Below, piece by piece: positions 35,640 through 46,455 of a stretch of 64,000 nt of DNA. The first letter of the stretch is position 1. Each line of letters opens with the position of its first letter. Source of the stretch: Athripsodes cinereus (lineage: Eukaryota; Arthropoda; Insecta; Trichoptera; Leptoceridae); the NCBI GenBank assembly GCA_947579605.1, contig OX388309.1, positions 19,166,713 through 19,230,712 of the forward strand, given 5' to 3'. The notes under the pieces were generated by a model that made no database searches, had not been told where the DNA came from, and saw nothing but the letters and a program-made list of their open reading frames with translations. Made by a program: the position numbers and the translations under genes.

Positions 35640-36010
35640 TTGATCTAAGGGCTGGGCACGGGTTGTTCTGGATTTTGTGGGGCGGAGAATATATTATAGG
35701 TATAATATATGTACAATATTTATTTTTTGATTGTTTAATTTTATTATTGTAATGTAAGATATTTAAGATCACAGCCCAAAATCCCCAAAAGGGATTAGGC
35801 AAATAATATAGACTTTATAAACATATTTTTTATTAATAAAAGTTAAAAAAAAAACATATATAAATAACAATAAATTGTACAATTCATATAACTTATATGA
35901 TATGACACACAAGTGTGTTTTCAATTGATTCTTGAACAGAGAAAGAGACTGTGTCTTACGCACTTGTTCAGGAAGATCATTCCATATGGATGGTCGAGCT
36001 GAGCTGAGTT
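35640..36010 (-). mobile_element. LINE fragment, ORF2 C-terminal end and 3' region
   Basis: The minus strand reads RPSIWNDLPEQVRKTQSLSL, then FKNQLKTHL, the typical ending of CR1/Jockey-type LINE ORF2 proteins (W-N-LP--IR---S---FK--LK--L). The following sequence is AT-rich with frames of no clear meaning. Nothing of the RT active site remains. The limits are approximate. Confidence 0.6.
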
Positions 36011-39000
36011 AGTTACAACAATTTATCAATGTTTTCACATAGATTAAGAATGTCCTATAGAACATGAGTGATCTCTGAAAAGGTTTTATTATGACCTCTT
36101 TCACTCGTACATTTAAAGCATTAATTAATGGGTATAGGACGATCTATCCCGAATAATTATGTCATTGTATTTTATTTAAAAAATACTTTTTAAAATCGGT
36201 ATCCACTTTCTACCAAAATGTTGACTACATATTTAGTAATGTTACGAAGATGCAACAGTTAGATAAGAACTTAATTTTACATTGATATGTATTCCTATTA
36301 TTAAACAAATTTTGACCACTTTTCAACGTTACGTATGTTTCAAATTGGTACAATCAATCACTTTATGTGTTTATTTTTTCAAATTACCCACCAATAAATC
36401 TCTAGTTATTGCTTCTTAACTCAATTTATTTTACCCTCTTTGAATGAGTAGTAGTCATGAGTAGCAGAAGAAGTATTGAAGGATTCTGAGGTAAGTTTGT
36501 ATGTTTTGATTGATTGGTTTTCTTATATTGCTGACTATTGTTGTTATTTCACGCTAGCGGCGTCGTTACTCTCGCGTTATTGTTGCTTTATGTTTGGCTT
36601 TGTATTGATATTATTATTATTATTGATATATGTTTTACAAATTTATGGAACATTGTTGCCAATCACGCAATCAAATTTAGGGAAGAAAATATCACATATA
36701 ATATTCATATCGATATTAGATTATAACAAAATTTACTGTGTTTTATACTGGAAAATAATGCCAAGTTAGTCAATCCTATAGTAAACTTGTTTTTATTTAT
36801 TTAATTTTGTAGAGCAAACATTGTGCATGTTCGTCATAATTAAATATTTAATTTGATCAAATTAGAACACTGTGTCTTTTACTTAAAGTATTTTATTTTT
36901 TCATAAGCTTTTTGGAATTAAAAAAAAGGAAAAAATATATACCTATAAATAATACTAGAGAAAAACACATTGTTTTAATTTAAAAAATTAAATATTTAAA
37001 CTTAATTTAGTTATGAAAACACCTTCTTGCGCTGAGTAATTATTAAACGCGTATACGACAATATAATATTATTTTGTAAACATTAATATGATGTTATTTA
37101 TGTGGCTGATAAGGGAAAGTAAAACGATTGGGAATGAGGGTGAATTCAACAAAACGAAAACTCAATTAAATCTAAATTGTTTAACACCCTCATGATCTCA
37201 TGACCTTTCACGTAAGAGTGAGCAAACGCGAAAGATTTTGTGCTTAATTATACAACAAGAAATTAAAAACAAAGTCGGTTTAATTTAAATTCAGATGACA
37301 GCCACGCTACATAAAAACTGTTCACTCCGTTGAAATAATTTCCAGAGACAAGAATTCATGCAAATATCGTTAACAAAGTTTACTATGACGGGTACATATA
37401 CTTAAATGCAACTTGACATTTTGTTTCAAAAATGAATGCTGGAGTTTGAAAACAAGCGGAATTGTTTATTAGTTCAGAAGTAGAAGATACTTGAGTGTAT
37501 TAGTTGATATTCAGGTATGCCTAATAATATCAGTAAAAATACGAATTGGAACCATTCCAAAAGCTCAAAGCACCTGTTTTTACAAAAACAGGGTTTGCAA
37601 CTAAATAAATACAAGTAAAATGTTAACATTTCGTACCTTTATTTACAAAACAAATGTTTGCAGGTGGAGTTTTGTTTTAATAAACTATGCTTAGATTATT
37701 CCGTGGCGAATTCAAAATGAAGGTAGACTTCGACAAGCCCACCATAGACAAACACACTAAATTAAACAATAAACATGGGTAGAATTATTATATGAACTAC
37801 ATACCAGACATTGACCGAAAACAAGCGACAAAAAAAATATGAAAATGTAGGTAACACAAAAAGCAAGGTTATGACTGTTATTTTGCGATAAACGATAATA
37901 TTTTCATGAAATTCTACGAACAATAAGTCCGAAAACAGTTATAACAATATGTGCAGAAACGTTGAAGAATAATAACATAATGTAAGTAATAGTTTTACTT
38001 ATACACGGTACAAAATTTATTTATTCTGATAAAGAGTCGGATAATTTCTGTAAATGATTATGTTAGGTGATTTAATTTATTACCGTATTCTGAAACACGG
38101 TACAACCATGCGATGGCGATAAATAAATTATTCCATATATTCATGTCCCTCCATAAAATTTGTTTTCACAAAACTCCCCAATGAACCAACAACTAGCGTC
38201 ATGATCAAAGTTCTCATGCCAAGAAAAATTAATTTAAATCTTGATAATATAGTTCATGTATACAATTGAAACAACTTGCACTATAACAATTTTATTAAAA
38301 CCACACTATATTAGAGGAATAATATGACACTTAAGCAGTAACAATACCCGGTATTTATTAAACTGTTTTTTTTTTACTTGTCATTCACAAAGATATAATT
38401 AAGTAAATTCAAAAATATAAACTAAGAGCAGAATGTCGGTATACATAAATGTTTAATTTATGAGAATTTCATATTTATTCACATCTCAAATAAGACAGGA
38501 AGAGAATGTGCTATATTATGTAAATACATTTTGATATCTATGTGTATCATCAGCGATACGCCACGTTTTCAACAAACACCCGGAATGACTAAATATAACG
38601 AATTAATATTTGAAAATAACTACTTCATTGCGATATTAGATAAACTAAATTCAACTGGATAATTCGGAAATAACATGTGAATGACGCCGAATATTTTTGA
38701 TCGTCCGACCTATGAATGTAAAAGATTCACTGTAAGCTCTCACAATTGTCAAATTCAATAGAATCGATTGATTATATGATGTGATCATAATTGGTATTTT
38801 TGTTGGGGAAATAATTATTTATATTAATATTTCGTTGTAAATATTCTGGTTCATAGATTAGTATCGATATAATAGGAAGAATCAAATGAATCACGATCTC
38901 ATAGACAAATATTTCTAACGTTTTGTTGAGTCAACTTAATGGTTAGTACTTGATTAGGTATGAATGATTCATAACAAAGTGTTCAGTGGTTATTGTGTAG

Positions 39001-41365
39001 GCAGCACATGGGCCCATTATTTATATGCGGGAACGTTTATTTACTGTCTAAGGAAAATTAAAAATAGTATTTCCTAATCTATTCACATGCATGAATATCT
39101 GGTGGTTTAACGACAAAACTATAAAATGTTGTACAAAATTAAATGAATACTGTATGATGTAACAAAATATTATGAAAAATTATGTATTTTCAATGATATA
39201 CATATTATATGCCGCGGTATTGAAAATAAGACGGAAGTATTGCACTTCACACATGGCATTGAATAATCTTTTGGTACATATATTATGAAAGATGTAGTTT
39301 GATGACAAAAAATGTATAACCAAAGATTGAACTATCGCAAAAGTCTAGGAACGATACGAAAGTATCGTCCAAAGAGCAACTCTTTATCGATTCTAAATTT
39401 GTTACTCCTCTCCTGCAATAAATCATATATTTAAGTAGATGAATTAAAAATACAATGAGAGATTAAATAAATAAGTAAATGGATATAGATACCTATAGGA
39501 CCACCCAATATTAAATGTTGTCATTGTGATGGTTTGGGATGTCACGTCTATGTGATTTAGTGGCAAACAAAGGAAACAGGAAAATATTTTCGTATTGGTA
39601 ATGAAGAGGTCATTATACTTGGAAACTAACCCAGCTGATTAAGATATAAATATAGTAAATTAAAGATACATTATCTATATGTATGTAGTGATGGTTCATG
39701 TGAAAAACACTGCAGCAGTATTATATTGTGAGAATATCATTCTGTAATTCTGCAAAGTCGAATACCTATATTATTTTAAGCCATAGTTCCTATAATATAT
39801 CATAGTTTCATAGAAAAGTTTGTGCGTAATCATTAACACATCGTAGATTTGGATGAGCAATGATTGCTTATAACTATTTATTTATTCATCTGTTGAAACA
39901 ATCGAAAAGTTTTTACAATGATTGAAGATTTCCAAGTGAAGAAGTGTACAAAGATATTGTTATCTTCGAATGCTTAGTCTTTGATTTGTAGATATAACAT
40001 AGTGTAATAAAGAAGTATAAGATGTTAAACATGCATATCACAAAGGATACCTAAAACGATCCTGAGTAAATAGCAAGAGCAAAATATATGTGTTCAGAGG
40101 ATACTATTAACTGGCAGTTAACAATTTCATGTAAGTCTGGCTTAAAACAATAAGGCATTAAGTAATATAAGTTTAGTAGGCCGTAACAGTAATGATGTAA
40201 TCTGTATTTATGAGGGTATGAAAATGTGGGGAATTTGAAATATGTTTTGTAAATATCATACATTATACTTAGTTTGATATACTTAATATGAATGACATTG
40301 GACGAAATATCCTTGATAAAACGAGTCCTTGATGAAGTTCACTAGAAATTTTAGTACTGAAATTTTCAAAGAAAATTAATTTCATCATTATTATCATTTA
40401 CATTTTGTGTTCTGAAAATAGAAGCGAATTTCATAAACAATATTAAAATTAATTTATTCATGCGATAGTAAATGAAACTTCTAAGTATGAAATTATATCG
40501 ATTGTTTAATAATGTTTTTGTTTAGTAAAATAATTATTCAATAATGTATATGCGTCAACAGCGATTCGAATGATAAAATCCTACTACAAAATATGTAGGT
40601 ACATCCAACCACGCCTATAATAACAAATGAAAGTAAGCTAAAATAGTACAGAGGAGTTGATGTGTGGCTCAAACAAAAACCCAAAAGTAATGAAAGGTTT
40701 GGGTTCAATATAATGACATAATTACGTGTATTTTAATTGAAATAATAATAATAAGGAAACAAAGCAGTGGGTGTTTGTATAGCTTGTATTGTTAAAATAA
40801 TTTAATGATGTTTCTGTATCAAATAAAATTAGTACCAATGTTATTTCGATACAATACATACCTATGTTAGTCATAATAACAATGTTTATTATATGAAATT
40901 AATAAGTACCTATATGGTGCTGTTCCTACACCACGAGTTGTGTTCACTATTATGTATGTATTTCACTTCACCAAGTTACTACTTAATAACTAATTGTTAG
41001 AATAAACTTTAATTGGATATTATTATTGTTAAGCTCTGTGTGTAATAGGTTAAATTTGTAATACCTACTTTATCTGTAACAGATCTATGATTGTTGTAGG
41101 GTGGTTAAACAAAACTATTTTAAGTTTACTTAATATTATCTATGTTCAGAGTTTATGGGAAGTTAAATATAACGAATAGAAAACTAAATTAATGTATTAT
41201 TTACAATCAATAGGGATCATATTTTTATAAGAGCGATTATTTGATTAGGTTGAATAATTTTTTTTTGTTTAAAATATAGATATATAATCAAATTAAAATA
41301 CATATATTTATCGAGTGCCACCTGTGAATTAAATTTTTGAAATATTTTGAATCACAAGGTCTACA
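36011..41365. other. long AT-rich stretch, no gene recognised
   Basis: I see no gene, no repeat family known from elsewhere in the window and no long inverted repeat. A 7-bp stem with a GAAA tetraloop lies at 39351-39368 (ACGATAC-GAAA-GTATCGT). Short frames such as 36476-36769 are hydrophobic by composition only. Confidence 0.5.
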
Positions 41366-41373
41366 TATCTATA

Positions 41374-41925
41374 TTTTTTTTTTTTTTTTTTTTTTTTATT
41401 TTATTAAAAAATATTACAAGTAAATATTACAAGTCCTGTTAAGTCTTTTATAAGACTTGTCAACAGGTTCTTTTTTATATATCCATATACAAATATAATT
41501 CAATGTTTTGATATTTTACAAAGGTTACAAAATCATTTTTACATATAAATTATTATTCTAATATATTATCTTAATTCCTTACTTAAAAATATATACATAC
41601 TCTTCCTGACTATAATACTATACTCATTATTATAACTAGAATACTACAATACTAATATGCTAACATGTCTGAGACTTTACTAGGTAGGTACTATAAAACA
41701 TGCTTATTTATCAACTTATACTTAATACTAATACATTGTAGTGTTTAAAAATCAACAATTTAACTTAAAAAACGAAATAAACTGTGGTCTTAAGTACTTT
41801 AGTACATATAAATCTATGGGTCTTAATTGCAATTATTCTTGTAATAAAATTTTTTATAACTCTTGTTCCTTGCAAATCAATCAACTCCCTATAATTTATT
41901 TTATTTTGTATGACAATATTAAATT
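41374..41925 (-). other. LINE 3' untranslated region with hairpin and A24 tail
   Basis: T24 at 41374-41397 on the plus strand is the poly(A) end. Just upstream in the transcript sense lie two exact copies of the 13-mer AAATATTACAAGT (plus-strand 41409-41434). Next to them, at 41435-41467, is a stem-loop: CCTGTT pairs with AACAGG and AAGTCTT with AAGACTT around loop TTAT, with a three-base bulge. Such 3' stem-loops are recognised by the element's own RT in several LINE clades. That role here is inferred. Confidence 0.75.
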
Positions 41926-44900
41926 TTATAAAGCATTTATGATATCAATATTATTTACAGTCCATTGTTTCATAAGAATCTTTAACTTACCTAGTCTATG
42001 GGTATTTTTAATATTTTTTGGTAGCATATTTATTATTTTGGGTATTATATAGTCTCGGGTTCTCATACCGTATTTATTATTTACTTTTGGAATTACCAAT
42101 CCTTCATTATGTGTGTATCTAGTATTATAATTGTGTGTTAGCTTATTTCTGTATCTATTGTCCAAAAAGTAAGGCAATAAAAATTTGTTTAAAAATATTC
42201 CTTTTGAAGTCATTAAGTTATTAGCCCTATATGTATCGTTGGCATTGAAATGACTACCTGGAATAGATTTGTAATTAGTAACTATTTTAATAAGTATGTT
42301 TTGAACACTTTGTATTTTATTTAAGTTAGTTTTTGTTGTATTTCCCCAGACAGAAATTCCATATCTTATTAAAGACTCTGCCAACGATAAATAAATGGTT
42401 TTTGTTATACGATTAGGTACAAAATATTTTACTTTATGAAGGCGACCAGCAACTGATCTTAACCTATTACATAGTTTACTTATATGTTCGTCCCATTTAA
42501 AATTATTATCAATTATTACACCTAAATACTTATATGTTGTTACCTGATCAATATTTTTACAATTACAATTACATTGAATGTTATTGTGAATGCAGTTATA
42601 ATCATGTGAAATTATGTAGGGTTTAGTTAACGTAATAGTATGGGGAGTTTTTATATGCATCAATTTAGTTTTTTTAGCATTTATTATTAGGCCATAATCA
42701 TGTGACCATTTAATCAAGTTATTGTAATCATCTTGAAGTAATTTACACGCCACATCAATATTTTCATGCGTCATTACTAGTGCAGTATCGTCAGCATAAA
42801 TAAAATGCTGAACATTTTTAAAAAGATTTTTAAGCATGGAAACATAAATTAAATACAATACTGGTCCTAAAATTGATCCTTGCGGCACACCCGATTTTAT
42901 GTATTTTATATCACTAAATGTATTGTTTATTTTAACTATGCATCTGCGATCACTTAAATAATTTTTGAAAAATAGCAATAATTTACCAGTAATCCCAATT
43001 AATTCTAGATACTCTAATAATTTTTCGTGATCGATGGTATCAAAGGCCTTAGAATAGTCTATAAAAATAACAAGAACATGTTTTCTTTTGTCCAGTGCGT
43101 CATTCACTAGATTTCCAAAATCTTGTAGAAGTGTCTCGGTTCCCTTATTTTCTTGATATCCGTATTGGGATGGATCCACAATGTTATTTTTTTCTATGTA
43201 TTTTTTTAATTGGTTACACACATACTTTTCCAGAATTTTTTCAATAGCTGGTAAAATGCTTATTGGTCTATAATTATTCAAGTCATAGTGTTGTCCACCC
43301 TTATAGATTGGTCTTAATATTGCAGTTTTTAGTTCTTGAGGTATGTATCCTTCCTCTATAATTTTGTTGATGAGATGAGTAATAATGGGGCCAATTTTCT
43401 CAACATTTTTTTTCAAATCATGCATCCTAATGTTGTCTATACCCGGTGATTTTGAGTTTTTCATGTTTTTAATAATGTTTATAATATCGCTGTTGTTTGC
43501 AGATCGAAGGAACATAGAGGTATTTCCAGTTACATTAATAAGATCAATATGATGCATCGTTTTATGATTACATATGTGAAGAGTTTTGTACACTTTATCT
43601 GAAAAATTTTCATTGAATTTCTCCAGTATTGTGTCTAATTGATTGTTTTTTAAAAGATATTTTTGTACAACTTCATCACAACTATTTTTAGTTTTTCTTC
43701 CTAAGATAATATTTATTTTATTCCAAGTTTTTTTGATGTCACCAAAGCAGCTATTAAATTTATCTTTATAAAAGTTTGTTTTAGCATTTAATATAAGTTT
43801 ATTAAGCTCATTTCTAAATCTTTTATATTCTATTTCATATGTTTGATTAGAGGGGGTATTTTTCCATTTTTTAAATAATGCATCCCTTTTTTTAATCTCT
43901 TTTAAAAGATCATCTGTCATCCATAAGTTCATTGAACATGGTCTCTTTTTAACTGGTTTCTTTTCTGTAATTTTGCATTTGGTATAAATTTCTTTAAAGG
44001 TTTCTTTTATCATATTATATAATGCATTTACTGAGTTCTCAACTAACATACTATTCCAATCAACTTCTTGAATTAGACGAGAGCATTTATTTTCAGAAAT
44101 CACATGATTGTCATTAACCTCTACGTCATGTAGCTGATTTTTAGATTTTTTAGTTTCAAAAGTTACTTTAATTGCAACCATATAGTGATCTGCTATTGCA
44201 CATTCACTCACACAAGTAATTAAATTATCACTCGAGTGTATATTTTTACCAACCCTCCTTACGAAAATATGATCAATACATGATATTGTTTTTCTTCCAG
44301 CTACCATCACTTCTCTCGTGACGTCATTAATACATTTCACAAACTGATTGTTAATAAGCATATTTTCATAATTCATCACAATATTCTCCTGGTCAGATAA
44401 TAAGTTAATATTTATGTCTCCCATTATCAATACATTTTCATTGTCTTTCATATTACTAGTCAATATATTATTTAATTCATTTATATAATGATTTTTATTT
44501 AAATTAGGAGGTCTATAAATAGCCAATAAATAGAAATGGAAATCATCAAGTGTTATCTTACCGCACACCATTTCACTATATTCACTATTACACTCAATTT
44601 GTTCAAATTCAAAAATAGATTTAATAAACACCATTACACCACCACCTTGTCTATTTGTTCTGCAGAAACAATAAGATTCAAATCCTTCTATTTTATATAG
44701 ATCTTTACTAAAATAATCTGTTGATGTTTCAGTCAATACGAGCAAATCTATATTATCTATATAGTCTTTCATCTGTATAATTAAATGATCCCAATATTTG
44801 TTAATTGATCTTATATTAATATGCACAGCTGTAATATCTCCATGTTTACATGGGTTCAGTTGAGAGATCCAGTCTTGTAAATTTTCTTCTCTCGTGTATA

Positions 44901-44937
44901 ATACTTCATGATCTAACTCGATGAAGTCTTGATCCAT
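41926..44937 (-). CDS. LINE ORF2: APE endonuclease plus reverse transcriptase
   Basis: The 1003-residue protein nicks the target and reverse-transcribes the element RNA. The APE-type endonuclease spans about residues 35-262, with HINIRSI (39-45), LTET (68-71), YRPP (141-144), GDININ (173-178), IDHIF (221-225) and ADH (249-251, where SDH is usual). The RT spans about 535-765, with NYRPISIL (555), QYGYQENKGTETLL (591), FIDYSKAFDT with catalytic D627, SGVPQGSILGP (682) and YADD (714-717). A Cys/His-rich stretch, C782, H784, C789, C791, C793, sits between palm and thumb regions. The C-terminal part ends with LPKNIKN near 973. There is no RNase H domain. The ATG at 44937 lies 44 bp after the ORF1 stop in a different frame and fits the expected N-terminus before the endonuclease. 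No frameshift or stop is present, and the length is normal for this group. Confidence 0.95.
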   Translation of the reverse strand: MDQDFIELDHEVLYTREENLQDWISQLNPCKHGDITAVHINIRSINKYWDHLIIQMKDYIDNIDLLVLTETSTDYFSKDLYKIEGFESYCFCRTNRQGGGVMVFIKSIFEFEQIECNSEYSEMVCGKITLDDFHFYLLAIYRPPNLNKNHYINELNNILTSNMKDNENVLIMGDININLLSDQENIVMNYENMLINNQFVKCINDVTREVMVAGRKTISCIDHIFVRRVGKNIHSSDNLITCVSECAIADHYMVAIKVTFETKKSKNQLHDVEVNDNHVISENKCSRLIQEVDWNSMLVENSVNALYNMIKETFKEIYTKCKITEKKPVKKRPCSMNLWMTDDLLKEIKKRDALFKKWKNTPSNQTYEIEYKRFRNELNKLILNAKTNFYKDKFNSCFGDIKKTWNKINIILGRKTKNSCDEVVQKYLLKNNQLDTILEKFNENFSDKVYKTLHICNHKTMHHIDLINVTGNTSMFLRSANNSDIINIIKNMKNSKSPGIDNIRMHDLKKNVEKIGPIITHLINKIIEEGYIPQELKTAILRPIYKGGQHYDLNNYRPISILPAIEKILEKYVCNQLKKYIEKNNIVDPSQYGYQENKGTETLLQDFGNLVNDALDKRKHVLVIFIDYSKAFDTIDHEKLLEYLELIGITGKLLLFFKNYLSDRRCIVKINNTFSDIKYIKSGVPQGSILGPVLYLIYVSMLKNLFKNVQHFIYADDTALVMTHENIDVACKLLQDDYNNLIKWSHDYGLIINAKKTKLMHIKTPHTITLTKPYIISHDYNCIHNNIQCNCNCKNIDQVTTYKYLGVIIDNNFKWDEHISKLCNRLRSVAGRLHKVKYFVPNRITKTIYLSLAESLIRYGISVWGNTTKTNLNKIQSVQNILIKIVTNYKSIPGSHFNANDTYRANNLMTSKGIFLNKFLLPYFLDNRYRNKLTHNYNTRYTHNEGLVIPKVNNKYGMRTRDYIIPKIINMLPKNIKNTHRLGKLKILMKQWTVNNIDIINAL

Positions 44938-44981
44938 AATATATTGTTGCTTTTACGTTCTATACCATTCCCTTAAATATT

Positions 44982-46004
44982 CTAATAGTTGATTTTTTGT
45001 TTGGCCAAGCCTTCCATTCTTATGTACACAGAGCAATTTTTGCTAGTTGTTCTATGTGCTGTATTATATTTAGTTTGATAGTTTGTGTTACTATTTGTAC
45101 AATTTTTGCAAATTGCTATCTTTGCTAAATTGGGACAATTCGCAAAAATGTGGTTTTCACTGCAATGAGAACATGTGTTATCATCTTTAAAACATTTTTT
45201 TGATGTGTGTCCAAATCCTTGACACTTGTAGCACTGAGGAAGTGGATTAGCATCGTTTACGCTTATGCGTTGCATTCCAATGTATATTTTATCATTATTG
45301 AGCAAGGCCAGTCTTAATTCTCTGTCCACTTCAACAATAACATGGACATAATCGTCCTTACTCTTTATCACCTTCTTTATGTTAAAAACCGTTGAAGTTC
45401 CTTCATTAAAAAAGTGAGCATATGAAGGATTCTGCTCTTTGAAGTTATTTTGCAATTGGTCTATATTATAATCATTATATATATATTTGAGTATTATGCA
45501 CGGGTTTCTCTTTTCTAGTAGTTTGACATTCAGTTTCTGTTGTTTAATTTTATTTGCTAAAACTTCTCTCTGCGATTGTTCCTTTACATTAACAATTACT
45601 TTGTCTCTAGAAATTTTTTTAACACTATTTATCTGTATGCCATCTACTCCTGCTATATTCAAATTTTTCCTAATGTTCTTGAACATTTCATCGGCGTCTT
45701 CTGAGCTATTTTCGTTAGTTATGAGAATACCATAAGATGCATCCTCAATTATATTCCTTTTTACAGCTGCTGCATAAGAAGGTGTCACATGGTTTTTAAT
45801 ACTATTTTGTTGAAGCTTGATTATGTTTTGCATTTCTGTCATTTGGATGGCTGCATGACCCAAAATTCCTTGTAGTTTGTGCACATGTTTCAGCACAACA
45901 CTTTGTACTTCTTTACTGGATCTTCTGTCAGTGTTGGAGATGTTATCTACCAATTCTGTTAATATTTCAGTAGCTTTTTCGAGGAATGAATGTGAATTCT
46001 CCAT
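44982..46004 (-). CDS. LINE ORF1: nucleic-acid-binding gag-like protein
   Basis: The 340-residue protein is expected to coat the element RNA and act as a chaperone during integration. Residues about 30-75 are rich in heptad-like Leu/Ile/Gln and may form a coiled coil for multimerisation. Residues about 90-165 could be an RRM-like fold. The C-terminal third has three zinc-knuckle-like motifs: C258-x2-C261-x4-H266-x4-C271 (CYKCQGFGHTSKKC), C278-x2-C281-x3-H285-x4-C290 and C299-x2-C302-x14-H317-x6-C324. This three-knuckle layout is usual for ORF1 of CR1-, I- and Jockey-type LINEs. The start MENSHSF is the first ATG after the repeats of the 5' region. It is intact, and ORF2 follows 44 bp downstream, probably translated by reinitiation. 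Confidence 0.92.
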   Translation of the reverse strand: MENSHSFLEKATEILTELVDNISNTDRRSSKEVQSVVLKHVHKLQGILGHAAIQMTEMQNIIKLQQNSIKNHVTPSYAAAVKRNIIEDASYGILITNENSSEDADEMFKNIRKNLNIAGVDGIQINSVKKISRDKVIVNVKEQSQREVLANKIKQQKLNVKLLEKRNPCIILKYIYNDYNIDQLQNNFKEQNPSYAHFFNEGTSTVFNIKKVIKSKDDYVHVIVEVDRELRLALLNNDKIYIGMQRISVNDANPLPQCYKCQGFGHTSKKCFKDDNTCSHCSENHIFANCPNLAKIAICKNCTNSNTNYQTKYNTAHRTTSKNCSVYIRMEGLAKQKINY

Positions 46005-46447
46005 TTTCTGTAATTAGTTATATACTGTGAAAAGAACTATGTCGGAGAGAAAGAAGAGCACTATCAATCTATTAATAATGTACTGTGAAAAGAACTATGT
46101 CGGAGAGAAAGAAGAGCACTATCAATCTATTAAATGTAACTATCTTAAACAAGTATTTTTGCAAATGATTTAGTCAAACACTCAGATTCAATCACGCACT
46201 ATAGTAGACACATATAAACTTGTATATATTTTTTGAAATATTATTTATTATTATTATGTTGTGAAAAGGTTGCAATCACGCAGCCACATATAAACTTATT
46301 TATTTTATTTTTTTTTTATTTTTTTATTTATTTTTTCAAATATTAATTATTATTATTATTATGTTGTGAAAAAGTTGCTAATATAATACATAAAAGACAG
46401 GTAAAGCGTCAGGTAAGACGTCCTCTCGTCACTGTTAAACGTTATTG
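46005..46447 (-). promoter_or_regulatory. LINE 5' untranslated region / internal promoter with tandem repeats
   Basis: Two tandem arrays are visible. A 58-bp unit at 46023-46080 is repeated at 46081-46133 almost exactly (TACTGTGAAAAGAACTATGT...). An imperfect larger unit runs from CAATCACGCA at 46189 and 46273 to TGTTGTGAAAA at 46257 and 46362. The deduced transcript start region on the minus strand begins CAATAACGTTTAACAG, followed by GAGGACGTC about 25 bases in, which recalls a downstream promoter element. LINE promoters are internal to the 5' region, and tandem repeats there often modulate them. Promoter activity is inferred only. Confidence 0.6.
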
Positions 46448-46455
46448 TATCTATA

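Larger units (their letters stand above)
41366..46455 (-). mobile_element. full-length CR1-group LINE with intact ORF1 and ORF2
   Basis: The body 41374-46447 (5,074 bp) is flanked by the direct repeat TATCTATA at 41366-41373 and 46448-46455. On the minus strand the order is a 5' untranslated region of about 443 bp with tandem repeats, ORF1 (46004-44982), a 44-bp gap, ORF2 (44937-41926), a 3' untranslated region of about 550 bp with a hairpin, and A24. The left duplication abuts the T24 run exactly, which supports both ends. Both ORFs are open throughout, and there is no RNase H domain. RT style (KAFDTIDHEKLL, GVPQGSILGPVLYLIY) points to the CR1/L2/Kiri/Daphne group rather than Jockey. The exact clade is not resolved. 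It may be young and possibly mobile. Confidence 0.92.

Noticed and set aside
36476..36769. 97-codon frame resembling a membrane protein
   Set aside because: Hydrophobic residues arise from T-rich codons. There is no signal or family match, and overlapping frames look the same.
46217..46260. similarity of TTTTTTGAAATATT to the left flank of the LINE as an alternative target duplication
   Set aside because: It is not adjacent to the T24 run and would cut the 5' repeats. TATCTATA abuts the tail exactly and fits better.
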